From: Phorcus lineatus | Lineage: Eukaryota > Mollusca > Gastropoda > Trochida > Trochidae | Direction of reading: 5' to 3' | DNA length: 64,000 bases | NCBI GenBank assembly: GCA_921293015.1 | Contig: OV121083.1 | Location: 29,008,908-29,072,907 of the forward strand | Part shown: positions 34,462 to 44,968 of the stretch, one piece after another | Numbering within the stretch: the stretch's first letter is position 1 | Layout: every line of letters begins with the position of its first letter | The notes under the pieces: generated by a model | What the model was told of the DNA's origin: nothing | The model's database searches: none | Seen by the model: the letters and a program-made list of their open reading frames with translations, nothing else | Made by a program: the position numbers and the translations under genes

Positions 34462-34967
34462 CAACGAGAATTTGACATTTTACCCTATTCTCTCCAAACA
34501 AAGGTAGCTCCTTCATGAATTCCTATACAACCTCTGTCTTAATTAGAAGGTTTCTCAGGCTTCCGACACTTTCCCCTACCAGCGCATTATTGCAACTTTA
34601 ACTACCTAGCAATAATTCGGCCAATGAAGACACTGAATGCATGAATAACATACTTCTTGTCACACACGCCTATGCAATGATTCAGTCCCAAAATGGGGCG
34701 TATGTGTTCTGTAAAGAAGACTCAAAAAGCAAGGTGTATATTCGAATAAAGTTTAGCTTTTGGTAAGCTTACTGAAATAACTTAAGCAATGTGAATGATA
34801 ACTTTTGAAACTTGAAACTGATTGCACAACTAACTTTGATTGCATCCAATCAGCGTTCTACATTTCTAGATCAAGAAACCTTCCTATTAAGGCAGAGGTT
34901 GTATAGGAATTTATGAGGGAGCTACCTCTGTTGGGTGACAATGGGGTAAAATGTCAAAGTCTCGTTG
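34462..34967. mobile_element. MITE with ~95-bp TIRs (CAACCTCTGTCTTAA family)
   Basis: The left arm runs from CAACGAGAATTTGACATTTT through AGGTAGCTCC-TTCATGAATT and CCTATACAACCTCTG to AGAAGGTTTCT. The right arm, ending at 34,967, is its complement with about 10-15 percent differences. The interior has AACATACTTCTTGTCACACA followed by CGCCTATGCAATGA, matching 62,205-62,240 in the TIR element copy 2. A reverse-oriented relative lies at 54,860-55,290. Confidence 0.75.
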
Positions 34968-35129
34968 ATAGCGGGATAGTTAAAGAACCATTTGCATGTT
35001 GTTTCTTCATAACTTACATATAGCCAGTCAATTGTGATGACCAATCTGATTAAAATCGACTGTGTTTCAAGGAATATAAGTTTCAAAATATTGACTCTGT
35101 AGAGATTCAAACTCTATCTGTCTAGGCTA

Positions 35130-35393
35130 TCCTCTCCACAACGGTCTGACCGCAGCCTACTGTAGCGCATATTCTTACGTAAACTCAGCTAACCAATCAC
35201 AATGCGTACGGCAAAAGCATTTGGTAACAGTAGCTAGGGGCAAGTAACTCCCATTAACCATTCGTTAACCTTGATCGCAGCTATCCTTATTTAAAACGCG
35301 ATGGTTCGCTAATGACTAGGTTTTGTCTGCGCTAAACTGGTTTCAGCACGTGCGAGCAGTGAGGCTGCCTTCAGACCGTTGTGGTGAGGAAAG
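35130..35393. mobile_element. Short MITE with CCACAACGGTCTGA TIRs
   Basis: TCCTCTCCACAACGGTCTGA at the left and the complement of TCCTCACCACAACGGTCTGA at the right, about 260 bp apart end to end. No ORF. Target duplication not resolved. Confidence 0.7.
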
Positions 35394-35469
35394 CCCCCTG
35401 CTAGAGTCATTTTAAAAAACTTTTATTCCTCAGAAAACGGTCGATTTTAATCAGACTGGTGTGATGAAC

Positions 35470-35935
35470 ATCACATCATTTTCAAGTCTCAGCAAGGCTT
35501 TGAAATTTTCAGCATTGAAACCTGCATGTTCAGCTTGTTGGCGTGATATATCAAGAACCATTTGTAGAATTCTCTTATGTAACAAGAAGCATTCACTTCA
35601 TTCCCTTTATGTTTGGCACCAAGCATCGTTTTCGGAAGACATAAAGCCCAGATGATTCAGGTGACCGTCCCATTATTTTCAAGATCACAGTTAGGCTTTA
35701 AAACTTTCACCATTGAATCATGCATGTAGAATTTTTAAGTGCAATATTTCAAGAACTGTTAACTGGATTTTCTTCACTTTTTGTACAAAGCTTTTATTGG
35801 AAAGATGCAAGGCCCAGGGGATTTTGGAGACCTTTTAATCATTTTCAAGGTTGCAACAAAGCATTGAGTTATTCACTATGGAAACCTGCACATGTAGCTT
35901 CAGAATATCCAACCATTTGATGGAAATGTTCCACA
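35470..35935. repeat. Tandem repeat, about 2.5 units of ~185 bp
   Basis: Each unit carries CATTTTCAAG, then AAGGCTTTGAAA-TTTCA, CATTGAAACCTGCATGTAG, TTCAAGAACCATTTG and, in two units, GACATAAAGCCCAG or GATGCAAGGCCCAG. The units are diverged. ORFs here follow the repeats and are not supported as genes. 35,936-36,355 shows nothing recognisable. Confidence 0.6.
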
Positions 35936-36356
35936 TAACTTCTAGAGAAGACAAATGATGATGTCTTTTTTTGGTGATCTTGACACTGAATTCTCAATTC
36001 TTGGAAGAAATCTTCATTGTTGAATAAGGGTTGAAGGTTTGAAATGTAAAGCCATGAGATTTTGTTTTGTTATATATGGTACAAATGAGAAGAACAATTT
36101 AATTTGTTTTAACACAGAAATGTATTTAGAAAATAGAGTAGCCCCAACCATTATGTGTTTTGCAATAAAGTACTGTTTCGCCCTGAACTATTATAGTTAA
36201 AACACATGTCCATTTTAACTTGTGCAAATCATATTTCAACCAAAATGAAATTAAATGAAATTAATTGAATTTGGCAGTGAAACGAAAATGCTCGACTAGG
36301 ACCATACCTAATGACATCATGGGTCATTGTTTCGGGACGTCATTAAAAAACTATAC

Positions 36357-36362
36357 TTTATT
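36357..36362 (-). terminator. Poly(A) signal of the short IRG-like gene
   Basis: TTTATT on the plus strand (AATAAA on the minus strand), about 195 bp downstream of the stop of the minus-strand GTPase gene. Confidence 0.4.
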
Positions 36363-36555
36363 GCGGAATAAAGGATAGGCGGCGCCTTTGATCTGTAAAG
36401 AAACAATGTTAGAATTTCACATAAAATGTCCACACAATCTGTCAAAATAACAGGAGAGACAAGCTAACCATTCACCATCATTTCAGATAAAGGTTGATTT
36501 ATTGAATATGCAGAAAACACAAGGTAACATTGGATTAAACAAATTTTGTGTTTTC

Positions 36556-37230
36556 CTACTGCAAGACACAAGACTGAGTTCCTTTCCCTTGAGAGTTGGA
36601 ATTTGGCTGGTTGGCTTCCTTCAACTTGTCCCTGTGAGATCGCATGGAGAATTTGATGGCATCTCTCAACATCATTCTGATGTTGGGCAAGTCATAACCT
36701 TCACTGTCAAGTGAGTTCACCAGGAATATTGGCACATCAGGGAAAAAGTACTCCAATTTTTGACGTATTTTTGCTTTTTCACTCTCCCCATTAAAAGTTC
36801 GTGGGAAAGCCTTCTTTTGACCACCCAGGTCTCTGTCAATCATAGTTCTCACATAAAAATAACGCTTCATCTGTTTTGCAATTGCGTTGTGAATACCAAA
36901 TTCAGTTTCTTCAGTTTTAGAAGATGAAATATGGATGTAAAAGTCATAATTATAAAAGCCAATACTTCTCAAGTACTCTTCTCCATATTGAACATTGAGT
37001 GTGTCATAGCCTGGCACATCCCAGAGAATGACTGGTGCGCCAGGAAGTTTGTATGGTGTAACTGTGGTGGTACATTCCACTACATCAGTCTTGGCCGCAT
37101 AGTCCTCTGTGTGGCCCAGGCCCAAATAGGCATTGATGAAACTTGACTTGCCACAGCCAGACTTGCTTATGACTCCTACATTAAAAAAAGTTTCCTCTCC
37201 CATGGTTGACCCTGGACAGAGTCTTTGCAT
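36556..37230 (-). CDS. Short IRG-like GTPase with C-terminal CaaX-like motif
   Basis: A 224-residue ORF of the interferon-inducible (immunity-related) GTPase type. It has G1 GVISKSGCGKSS (19-30), TTTVTPY switch I (54-60), DVPG G3 (71-74) and the IRG-style G4 variant VRTMID (127-132). It ends CVLQ, which fits a CaaX prenylation box. IRG proteins act in cell-autonomous defence in vertebrates; the role here is inferred only. It is about half the length of the gene at 57,967 and lacks the hydrophobic C-terminal helices. Starts at 37,230 and 37,203 are both possible. An upstream ATG (MGALDEVEKS) is one base out of frame and ends just before 37,230, hinting at a frameshift or a missed short intron. 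Confidence 0.8.
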   Translation of the reverse strand: MQRLCPGSTMGEETFFNVGVISKSGCGKSSFINAYLGLGHTEDYAAKTDVVECTTTVTPYKLPGAPVILWDVPGYDTLNVQYGEEYLRSIGFYNYDFYIHISSSKTEETEFGIHNAIAKQMKRYFYVRTMIDRDLGGQKKAFPRTFNGESEKAKIRQKLEYFFPDVPIFLVNSLDSEGYDLPNIRMMLRDAIKFSMRSHRDKLKEANQPNSNSQGKGTQSCVLQ

Positions 37231-37479
37231 TAACTCTTCTCAACCTCATCAAGTGCTCCCATGCTTGATACAAACTGTAACATCAAAGTATTAAGTAAAA
37301 TTTATACAGCAGTTTTAAACTAGGTTAACATACATGTCATGGTATCTCCCCAGGCATTCAACGACTTGAATACACGTCAGTCGATTTTGAACAGAGTGAA
37401 ATTGAAGTATTTTTGGTCTATAGGAAGTAAATTGGGCTTATTTGAAAGCTCATTAACACAGTTATTTGATTAAATACAG

Positions 37480-37790
37480 CATTACATAAAGGGGCATTAA
37501 CACGTCTCAATTCAGTATAGTGAGAATAAATTCCTGATTCATGATAAATAAAAAAAGGACAGTGGCACGAGCCAAGGACTCAAACAAAACTTCTTTACAG
37601 CAGATACAATGACAAATATGGCATGGTAGTGTAAGCATATATAACATACAACTAGTATACAAGTACATAGGACGGAGAATTTCAACCTCATAACATAAAT
37701 ATGGCCATTTCCTGGGGTTTTTTTTTAAAAAGTACCGGTAAATATTATATCTGTGGCATTTAAGTGGTGAAAATGTGAATTTTTGGACAT
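37480..37790. repeat. Piece of the 29.5-30.3 kb repeat family
   Basis: Contains GGACAGTGGCACGAGCCAAG, TACATAGGACGGAGAATTTC, CATAAATATGGCC and a TGGCATTTAAG end, matching units at 29.6-30.3 kb. No coding potential. Confidence 0.45.
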
Positions 37791-38094
37791 GATTATAACT
37801 TTATGCAGGACATAAGATATACCGGGCGGGGTATTGATTATTGATTAGGCATCATACAAAACTTCAAAACATACTCTTATCACTGCTCCTTTTCCAAACC
37901 CTCTTCAACTTGATCTTAAGACTCCTTCCTCATTTAACATGTCTAAATCCCATTGGAAAACCCTTCTTTACAAAAGCTCCTTTAAACAGATTTCTTTCTC
38001 CTCTCATTCTATGTAATATACAAATGTGTCTGCCACATTGAGCACAGGCCTTGCACATGGATGTGTGGAAAAGGACCCTTATTATTATTATCAT

Positions 38095-38410
38095 AACATA
38101 CCCATAAACAGGGTAAACAGCCTTTTACAGGAAAAACACCATAATTTGCACCCCTGTCATGCCCTTATTTCTTGGGAAATAATAATGAAATATTCACATC
38201 TGTAGAAGTCTCTGTTCTAAAGATATAATACTCTAATAATCTGCTAAACTAATGGCATGTTGAGAAAGGATGAGACAATATGAGAGTACACACCCTCTCA
38301 CACACATTTTTTTAGGGTGGATCAAGACTAAACATTTCTGTTTTAGCTTCCTATGCCAACTGCATGGTTTTGGTTAACCACCCTAAAGTTGCACCCCTGC
38401 CATGCATGTG
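38095..38410. repeat. Interspersed repeat related to 16,370-16,640
   Basis: AAACAGGGTAAACAGCC, a GCACCCCTGYCATGCC motif (twice), AATAATAATGAAAT and CCACCCTAAAGTTGCACCCC. The same family continues at 40,540-40,790, on the other side of the TIR element at 38,550-40,417, which may have split it. Confidence 0.5.
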
Positions 38411-38549
38411 GACTAAAATTTAGTCTATGAAATATTTTAATAATTTACTGTTCCTTCATCCACAATATTCTTTTCTTTAGGCTCCTAATTCCGTATGTGT
38501 ATTGTGTATTCAGTCAATCTAGACTTGCTGAATGTAAACCTAGACTGTA

Positions 38550-40417
38550 TAAAGGGAAACTGGAGAAAACAGCCAACTCCGAAAACAGCCAATGGCAAAT
38601 AAGAGAAAACGGCCATAGCCTTAGAGAAAACAGCCATTGTGACAAGAGAAAACAGCCATATATGAATACATGAATGATGTATATTATGCTCAATTATAAA
38701 CATAAAATCGCTTATGTGGAAATGAGTAATAAATTAGATAGCATATTGAAAGTGTCAACGTATCTTTAAGAGTTTATTGTGCAAACATGAAAATGAAGTT
38801 GCTGACTACTTAGTTTCAGATAACGGTTTCAGCCGGTTAAATCATAACGTGAATATATGTTCATTCATCTGAAAGTTAAACCTTTCGTTTCAAAAATCAA
38901 CCTGACCGAATAATCTACAGTATCGTAGTTCCACCTTCATTTAATCAATTCTGTTCATTACGATATTTGAAAACAGATACTATACTGTTTGCACCCTGGG
39001 GTTACCTTCCCCTATGTAAACAACAGGCCAGAGGAACAATGTGCCAAATCTGTTTTGTAGCTTGTAAAAGGACATTCCAAAATGCGTGTAAAGAGTTTGT
39101 AAGATTACTTCTTTAAAGTGTGATTACTGTACAGTAAAAGCCAAGGTTATGATGCTATTGAAGATGAGTACCACTTTATGCTCATCTGTCCAAACTACTT
39201 ACAGATTAGGAGGCTTTATATTAAACAATATTATTGGGTTAGACCTATTATGTATAAATTTGTGTCACTATTTTAAGATTCAAATAAATCAACAATCTTA
39301 AAAGTAGCTAAATATATTACATTAATAAATGAGGTAAGAATTAAATCACAATTCAGTCTCTCTAAATCGAATATTGAAAGTGTTGTCACTACAAGTGTAC
39401 ATCTTGTTTTATAGAGTAAAATTGCGCTACTTCATTTCAAGTAAGTAAAGATTACTCCTTATCCAATAAGTCTCTAGTTAGGCCTAGTTACCCCGAGGGG
39501 ATTGCTAATGATAATCCATTCCAGTTGGCTGCCACAGTTTGTTAATGATGTGATTATTGTGTGGTTGACAGTTTCACTAATCAACCAGCACTTTTTGAGT
39601 CTATTTACAACATATTCATAAATATCTGAATGCACGTTTCAAGAATTTCATATCATTCTTTTAAAAAGTTTAAGTTTATTACAGCTCCACATGTACAGCT
39701 GTTGAACAAAATTTTGTTTCAATACTTCCTAACTTTGTGCAAGTATCATATAATTTCACGCTTACTAAAAAAATATTGATTCAACCATTATTTCAACTAG
39801 GTTATGTTTAACTTGTTAGTACATCCTCTAATTACTAGAAAACAGATGACACTGATTTCTGATTACTCTGGTCAGAATTCCAATTATTCACAATCTTATT
39901 TATGTCATGGAATTTTAAAAATTATCCTAAGAGTGCCAATATCTTCTATTAATGACGAAATGTTGTAAAAAAAATTATTCAATTAATATTTCAATTGAAA
40001 ATTAAGAAACTCGCCTCTTTGCTTTTGGTCAATGTTTTTCTACATGTCTGTTTTAAACATTCAAGTAGTTCTTATAGCTTTTGCACCAATCTAAATTTCA
40101 TTTTGTGAAATGAAAGTATGTTTAAACCATATGAATCATAACAAAGACCTCTTTATAGAATAATCTAAAAGAATTATCCAGAAAGCATTCTTTTTAAAAT
40201 GTTAGCAAATTCAATGTTTCCACTCATTTATTTCTCATGACTCGTAAGTCCAGATGGAAAATAAATCAGAAATGGGTATGGACTTTGATACACAGGTTAA
40301 ATGAAATAAACTGTTTCCTTAAAACTCTTTGGCCGTTATCTCCAGAATCATGGCGGTTTTCTCTAGTTTGCTATTGGCCGTTTTCCCCGATGGCTGTTTT
40401 CACTAGGACCCTATTTA
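38550..40417. mobile_element. TIR element with arrayed GAAAACRGCCA motifs
   Basis: The left terminus carries five GAAAACAGCCA-like motifs at 38,564-38,660. The right terminus carries four of its complement (TGGCCGTTTTC / TGGCTGTTTTC) at 40,330-40,402. Outermost bases match as inverted repeats (AGGG, ACT, GAAAACAGCCA). No transposase was found in the AT-rich interior, which holds a LINE fragment at about 39,000-39,280. The motif arrays look like subterminal protein-binding repeats. Confidence 0.7.
39000..39280 (+). pseudogene. LINE 3' end fragment
   Basis: A frame from about 39,140 reads AIEDEYHFMLICPNYLQIRR and then LYIKQYYWVRPIMYKF before a stop. This is the C-terminal knuckle region of LINE ORF2, as at 4.0 and 50.8 kb. 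Upstream codons are frameshifted. It is a 5'-truncated relic within the TIR element at 38,550-40,417. Confidence 0.65.
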
Positions 40418-40539
40418 AGGCTCCTTTTTTTTATAAACAGTCATGAAGCAGGACTACCATGCATGGTGTGGGACAGTTAAATTTTAAGATCTTAGTTTCC
40501 TTAGAAGACATTTTCTAATTTTGAATAGTGAAAAGAGTT

Positions 40540-40800
40540 TTGAGAGCGGACACCCTGCCATGCCCATATTTGAATCTTCCTGTAATGTGTAACAGAGGTA
40601 ATATTCTGAAAATTTGGGCTTCCTATGCCAACCGGTTTCTCAGCCTTAGGAGACTTAACTTGAAGGTTTTGGCAGACTGGTTTTAGGGATAATGCCTGCC
40701 ATGCTTATATTTGAGAGAGGTGGTCGGTTTCAAATCTACAATCTTGTATCCCCTACATGCAAGGTACTTCCAAAGAAAGTTTAAATTTTTTGGGGTGCCA
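40540..40800. repeat. Interspersed repeat related to 16,370 and 38,095
   Basis: GCGGACACCCTGCCATGCCC, ATATTTGAA, TTCCTATGCCAACCGGTTT and TGCCTGCCATGCTTATATTTGA occur in family order. Confidence 0.45.
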
Positions 40801-40869
40801 AGTGAGACTTTAATCGCTATTTAGTAAGCTTACTAAATCAAATTAGTAAACTTACTAATTAAGTCATGT

Positions 40870-41785
40870 GATATGTCATATGTGGTGATATAAAATGAAA
40901 ACATCTTAATATGTCCAAAAGACATATATATGACAAATACTGGTTTTCCATGAAAATCTAAAAACAGCCTTATAAATGCACAGAAGTGTTAATATCACGT
41001 CCAATATACACTACTAGTTTAATAACCTAACAAACACACAAACTTGGGAGACATTGATGCAGGTCATATACAATATATAACAAGGCTATTCACGCAGGCA
41101 TATCAAGCTCCAATATATGTATTGTTATAAACATACTCATAAAGTGACATAGGTAAGTATCACTTGTAATGTATTCATAAATGACCTACCTCCAATTTAA
41201 AAGTGGAATTACGTCTATGTCACCTTCTTAATTAGAGCTATATTACTTAGTTAGTGAAAGGCGAGTTTTATGGCATCATTGCAAGACGTTCGTGCCCAGA
41301 ACAGCTTTGTTCAATATGCAACCTGCCTTGTCATCGGTCCGTTTTGAAAACACAACAAATGCACGTGTCAAAGCGGAACATGTGCTAACACTATCACCTC
41401 CTTGCTGTTTTAGATAAGTCCCCAAAATTATGTTTGACTATTTGGCACGCACCTATGTCCGGTTTTCGATCATAATTGCGACGTTTTCCCTTCATATTAT
41501 CACTGTAAAAATACCAATAAGCTTTAAAATGTGTCTTTTTGGTAACAGTCGATACTTCACAATCAAATGACACCATTGATTAAGTTTGGCATATGTGACT
41601 GCAACAACTCACAGAGAGGGGCTCTTTAAAGAGCCACTCTGTGAGTTGTTGAAAACCAGTATTTGTCATGTCTTTTGGACATGAAAAGTTAAGATGTTTT
41701 GTTTTTATATCACCACATATGACATTTTGGTTCGTATCAAAGGTAAATAATATGGTATGAAAATCACGGAGTGGCTCTTTAAGTA
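40870..41785. mobile_element. Head-to-head pair of AGCCACTC-type MITEs forming a large fold-back
   Basis: About 40,905-41,626 matches the element at 29,025-29,465 with extra interior DNA. 41,627-41,780 is a second, short copy in the opposite orientation with its own TIRs (AGAGCCACTCTGTGA and the complement of AGAGCCACTCCGTGA). They meet in a 50-bp near-perfect palindrome centred on TTTAAA at 41,625-41,630. 40,870-40,950 and 41,655-41,735 are also complementary (CATATGTGGTGATATAAAA), so about 0.87 kb can fold back. Confidence 0.65.
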
Positions 41786-41789
41786 GTGC

Positions 41790-43212
41790 CATCAATTTTG
41801 CCGAATTTTGACGCCATCAAAGGAAAAATTCATTGCAAACATGACGTCAAAGCTCGGCAGAAGTTAGATTATGTGAACTAGGCCCTACATTTTTCCTTAC
41901 ATACAGTAGCATCGGCCAGGGTGAAATAAATCAACATTTGAACAAACCTTTAGCCTGTAGACTTACCATGTGGTCGGACACATATGACACTAATAGTGGA
42001 CTAACCAATCAGCAGCTCTCGGTAGTAAACTAGACGGCTGGTCAAAATAAGGACTCTTTCACCAACTTCCTTAGTGATAGATTCAAGGGTACCCTAAGCC
42101 GAAAGGCTAAGCTTTATTCGTTTAAGCGGCGTATTCCCCTGACATAAGACCGGCGTACTGTATATCAGGTTCAAGTTGAATCAAGTGTTTTGGCGAACGC
42201 ACGGGAAGCAGTCATCATACTGCATAGCTTCAAAATACATTCTATCTATCAGATACAAATATTTTTGAAATATGATTTGAAATGTAACTAGAAAATAACG
42301 CAAAGTATTCGATAATCATATACATTGTTAGCTGTAGCTAATACATTGTAAGTTAAATTATATTGATAAGTTATTAAAAAAAGTAATGTGATAATAACAA
42401 AAAAAGTTGTTGAATTGTCGCAATAAATATTTGTCCTCCATTATTCGCTGGGGTCGCCTAGCTATCATTTAAAACCGACACATACGGCGTACTCCGTTAT
42501 CAATAAAGTTATTCGCGAGTACGCCGGATAGTTCGCCGGGTTACCAATCAAGCATAGCAAATACATACAAATAAATACAAATAATTGTTGTCTGTGGTCT
42601 GTGGGCAGTTACGATAATCTCTATGGAAGGTAGATGTAGCACCTAGAAAATCATTGAAGGGAGATGATGGTAACCTGCAATTGTACCAAGACTGCCATTA
42701 TGCTAGTTCTCGAGTCATAAATGGTTATTCACAGACGTAGCCTAGATTGTTTCATTGCTTGGAACCACGTGATTCAAGTCCAACGCAGTAGTGTAGTAGT
42801 GACAGTAGTGAACTAGCAATCTCCAGCTGATCCGATTAGAGGCTGAAAAACATTCAGAAGTAAGTAGCTCTAGCTTACTATATGAAGGTGGGCCCTTTTA
42901 TCTTGGGTCTTTATTTTAAGTGACTCCTATTACAGTAACGTTACCTAAATTCGTGGATTACCTTGATTCGTGGATGATCAGGATTACCGCGATATTTGTT
43001 ACTAAAATCTCGTATGAGGTCACATAGCAGTAATTTTGAAGTCCAGTCGGCCACGCTCTGCTGATCAAAATGTTCCGAATTACTCCACTACACGTAACTT
43101 TACACATATAAATTGTCAAACATACTGAAAATAAATCCAGGCCCCCCTAAGTATTTAAAGGAAATGCATCAAATTTGAAGGAAAACTGTGCCTAATAGAA
43201 GGAAAAGCTTCT
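41790..43212. other. Intergenic DNA without recognised features
   Basis: No ORF with a known domain. The left boundary of the DIRS-order element is at about 43,213. Confidence 0.4.
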
Positions 43213-43404
43213 TTAAACGTTACTCATATTGCTTATTATAAACACTGCAATAACAATGACAATAAACAATAAATGAAACTGGCAAATTTTTACTGCGCCA
43301 AAGAACTTCAAAGGTACAATGCCACACACACTTTGAAAAAATTGAATGCAAAAAGTAGCCTCATGCATGGCTTTACAATGTCGTAAACATATAATAACAC
43401 ACCC
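43213..43404 (-). repeat. Repeat B2 of the Ngaro/PAT-type element
   Basis: Begins TTTAAACGTTACTCATATTG and extends to about CATATAATAACACACCCA. Nearly identical to 43,706-43,898. Confidence 0.85.
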
Positions 43405-43555
43405 ACACTCACTGACAGTGCATTTGAGAATTTTATAGTCACACAGTTATGTAAATAACTATAGATTTACAGATGTTTTGAGTTAGTATAATAAAATATA
43501 GCAAAGAATAACCGCAATTGCCAAGCCAGTAATACTACTGGGAGGGAGGGAGTGG

Positions 43556-43704
43556 TTTAATTTGCTGAGCACGTCAAAAAATTATGCCGCTGCCATATTG
43601 CAAATTCAAATCAGCGCAGTTAAAGGGAGGTAACTCTGCGACCTAAAAAAAATACAATATTCCTACAACTAGTTAAACTCGAATTTAACATATTAAATTC
43701 CTAT
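43556..43704 (-). repeat. Repeat A2 of the Ngaro/PAT-type element
   Basis: TTTAATTTGCTGAGCACGTC through GGGAGGTAACTCTGCGACCT to TTAACATATTAAATTCCTAT. Matches A1 at 47,633-47,780. Confidence 0.85.
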
Positions 43705-43705
43705 T

Positions 43706-43898
43706 TTAAACGTTATTCATATTGCTTATTATAAACACTGCAATAACAATGACAATAAACAATAAATGAAACTTGCAAATTTTTACTGCGCCAAAGAACT
43801 TCAAAGGTACAATGCCACACACACTTTGACAAAATTGAATGCAAAAAGTAGCCTCATGCATGGCTTTACAATGTTGTAAACATATAATAACACAGCCA
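43706..43898 (-). repeat. Repeat B1 of the Ngaro/PAT-type element
   Basis: Direct copy of B2, abutting A2 and lying just downstream of the recombinase ORF. Confidence 0.85.
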
Positions 43899-43977
43899 AC
43901 CCCAAAGAGGAGAAGAAAAGGGGGGAAATGAGTAGAGTAAAAACCTTGAGATAAGAAGACAATAGTTAAGGTTAAAT

Positions 43978-44968
43978 TTAGAAATCTGGCAACTTTTGAC
44001 CAAATTTTGCTAACGCGTCTAATTTTGTTGCACGGGAGATTTCCATGTACCGTAAATAAGCGCCACTCTTCCAAAAACCTAGAGCTTGCACAATTTCACT
44101 GGATTGAAAAGCCCATGTTGCACCCCCACGTCTGAAGGAGTGACCAGAAATCACTACATTCTGATCCTGTAACAGACGGCGAATAGTTGAAATAAAGATG
44201 TTCTTTGTCAAAACAGCCCCTGTCGATGTGCAGAACAATGGTTGCTCCCAGTCTTTTTGTCTGCCCCTCTGGAGCAGTGTGTCTAAGGCTTCAGCTGGGC
44301 ATAACGGTTTCCCTTCAATCCTGGGCAACAGGACTTCCAACTGTCTCTCTCGAAAGTTGAAACTGCAATGTTTTCGTTACTCTCAGGTTCAATTTGTATC
44401 CTCCCTCACAAAGAGAGAGATCAGACAGACGCAAATCTTTCTCTGGGTTGAACAGTTTTTCAGACAGAAAATTACCTGGTCTTAATACACCATAAAAGGC
44501 TGTTAAGCAAGCAGCCCATACACTGACATGGGTTAAGTCTGACATATCCAGTCTAGACCTCAGAGTCAACAACAACTGGGGGGAGATGGGCACAGCGGGG
44601 TGGTCGGCTTCTCCCAGTTCACGTTTCACTCCACACAGAATACAAGAGAGATGCCAATTATCACATAATACATCACTAATTCCGTTTTCTTTCTGGAGAT
44701 TTGATATGGGTACAAGATATCCTCGTATCGATTTGTAACTGCGGAATCCTTTCACAACTAGGTATGCGATGTAAAGAGCGATAGTCTCTGTGGAAGTTGG
44801 CAAAGGGGAGACATCCAACCTGCTACAAAAATCTAAATATGAGTTTAGCTGGCTATTGTACGTCTTCTGCGTTGAGACTGCCAAAGCTTTCGACTTCAGT
44901 CTCAGAACAGTACCTTGCAAGTTAACACGTAGAGACCTTGTCGCCCCATCTGCAAGAAATGAATGCAA
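43978..44968 (-). pseudogene. Tyrosine recombinase of the Ngaro/PAT-type element (one frameshift)
   Basis: It reads from about 44,968 (MHSFLADGATRSLRVNLQGT) to 44,315, then shifts frame near 44,335 and continues to the stop at 43,978. The N-terminal SAM-like region has STQKTYNSQLNSYLDFC and PTSTETIALYIAYLV. Catalytic residues are visible: Arg in YGVLRPGNF, the His-x-x-Arg box GHSFRRGGATWAF, and Tyr in SGAYLRYMEIS. The enzyme integrates the circular DNA form of DIRS elements by recombination. Confidence 0.85.

Noticed and set aside
36502..37146. Plus-strand ORFs opposite the short IRG-like gene
   Set aside because: The minus strand holds complete GTPase motifs; the plus-strand frames have none.
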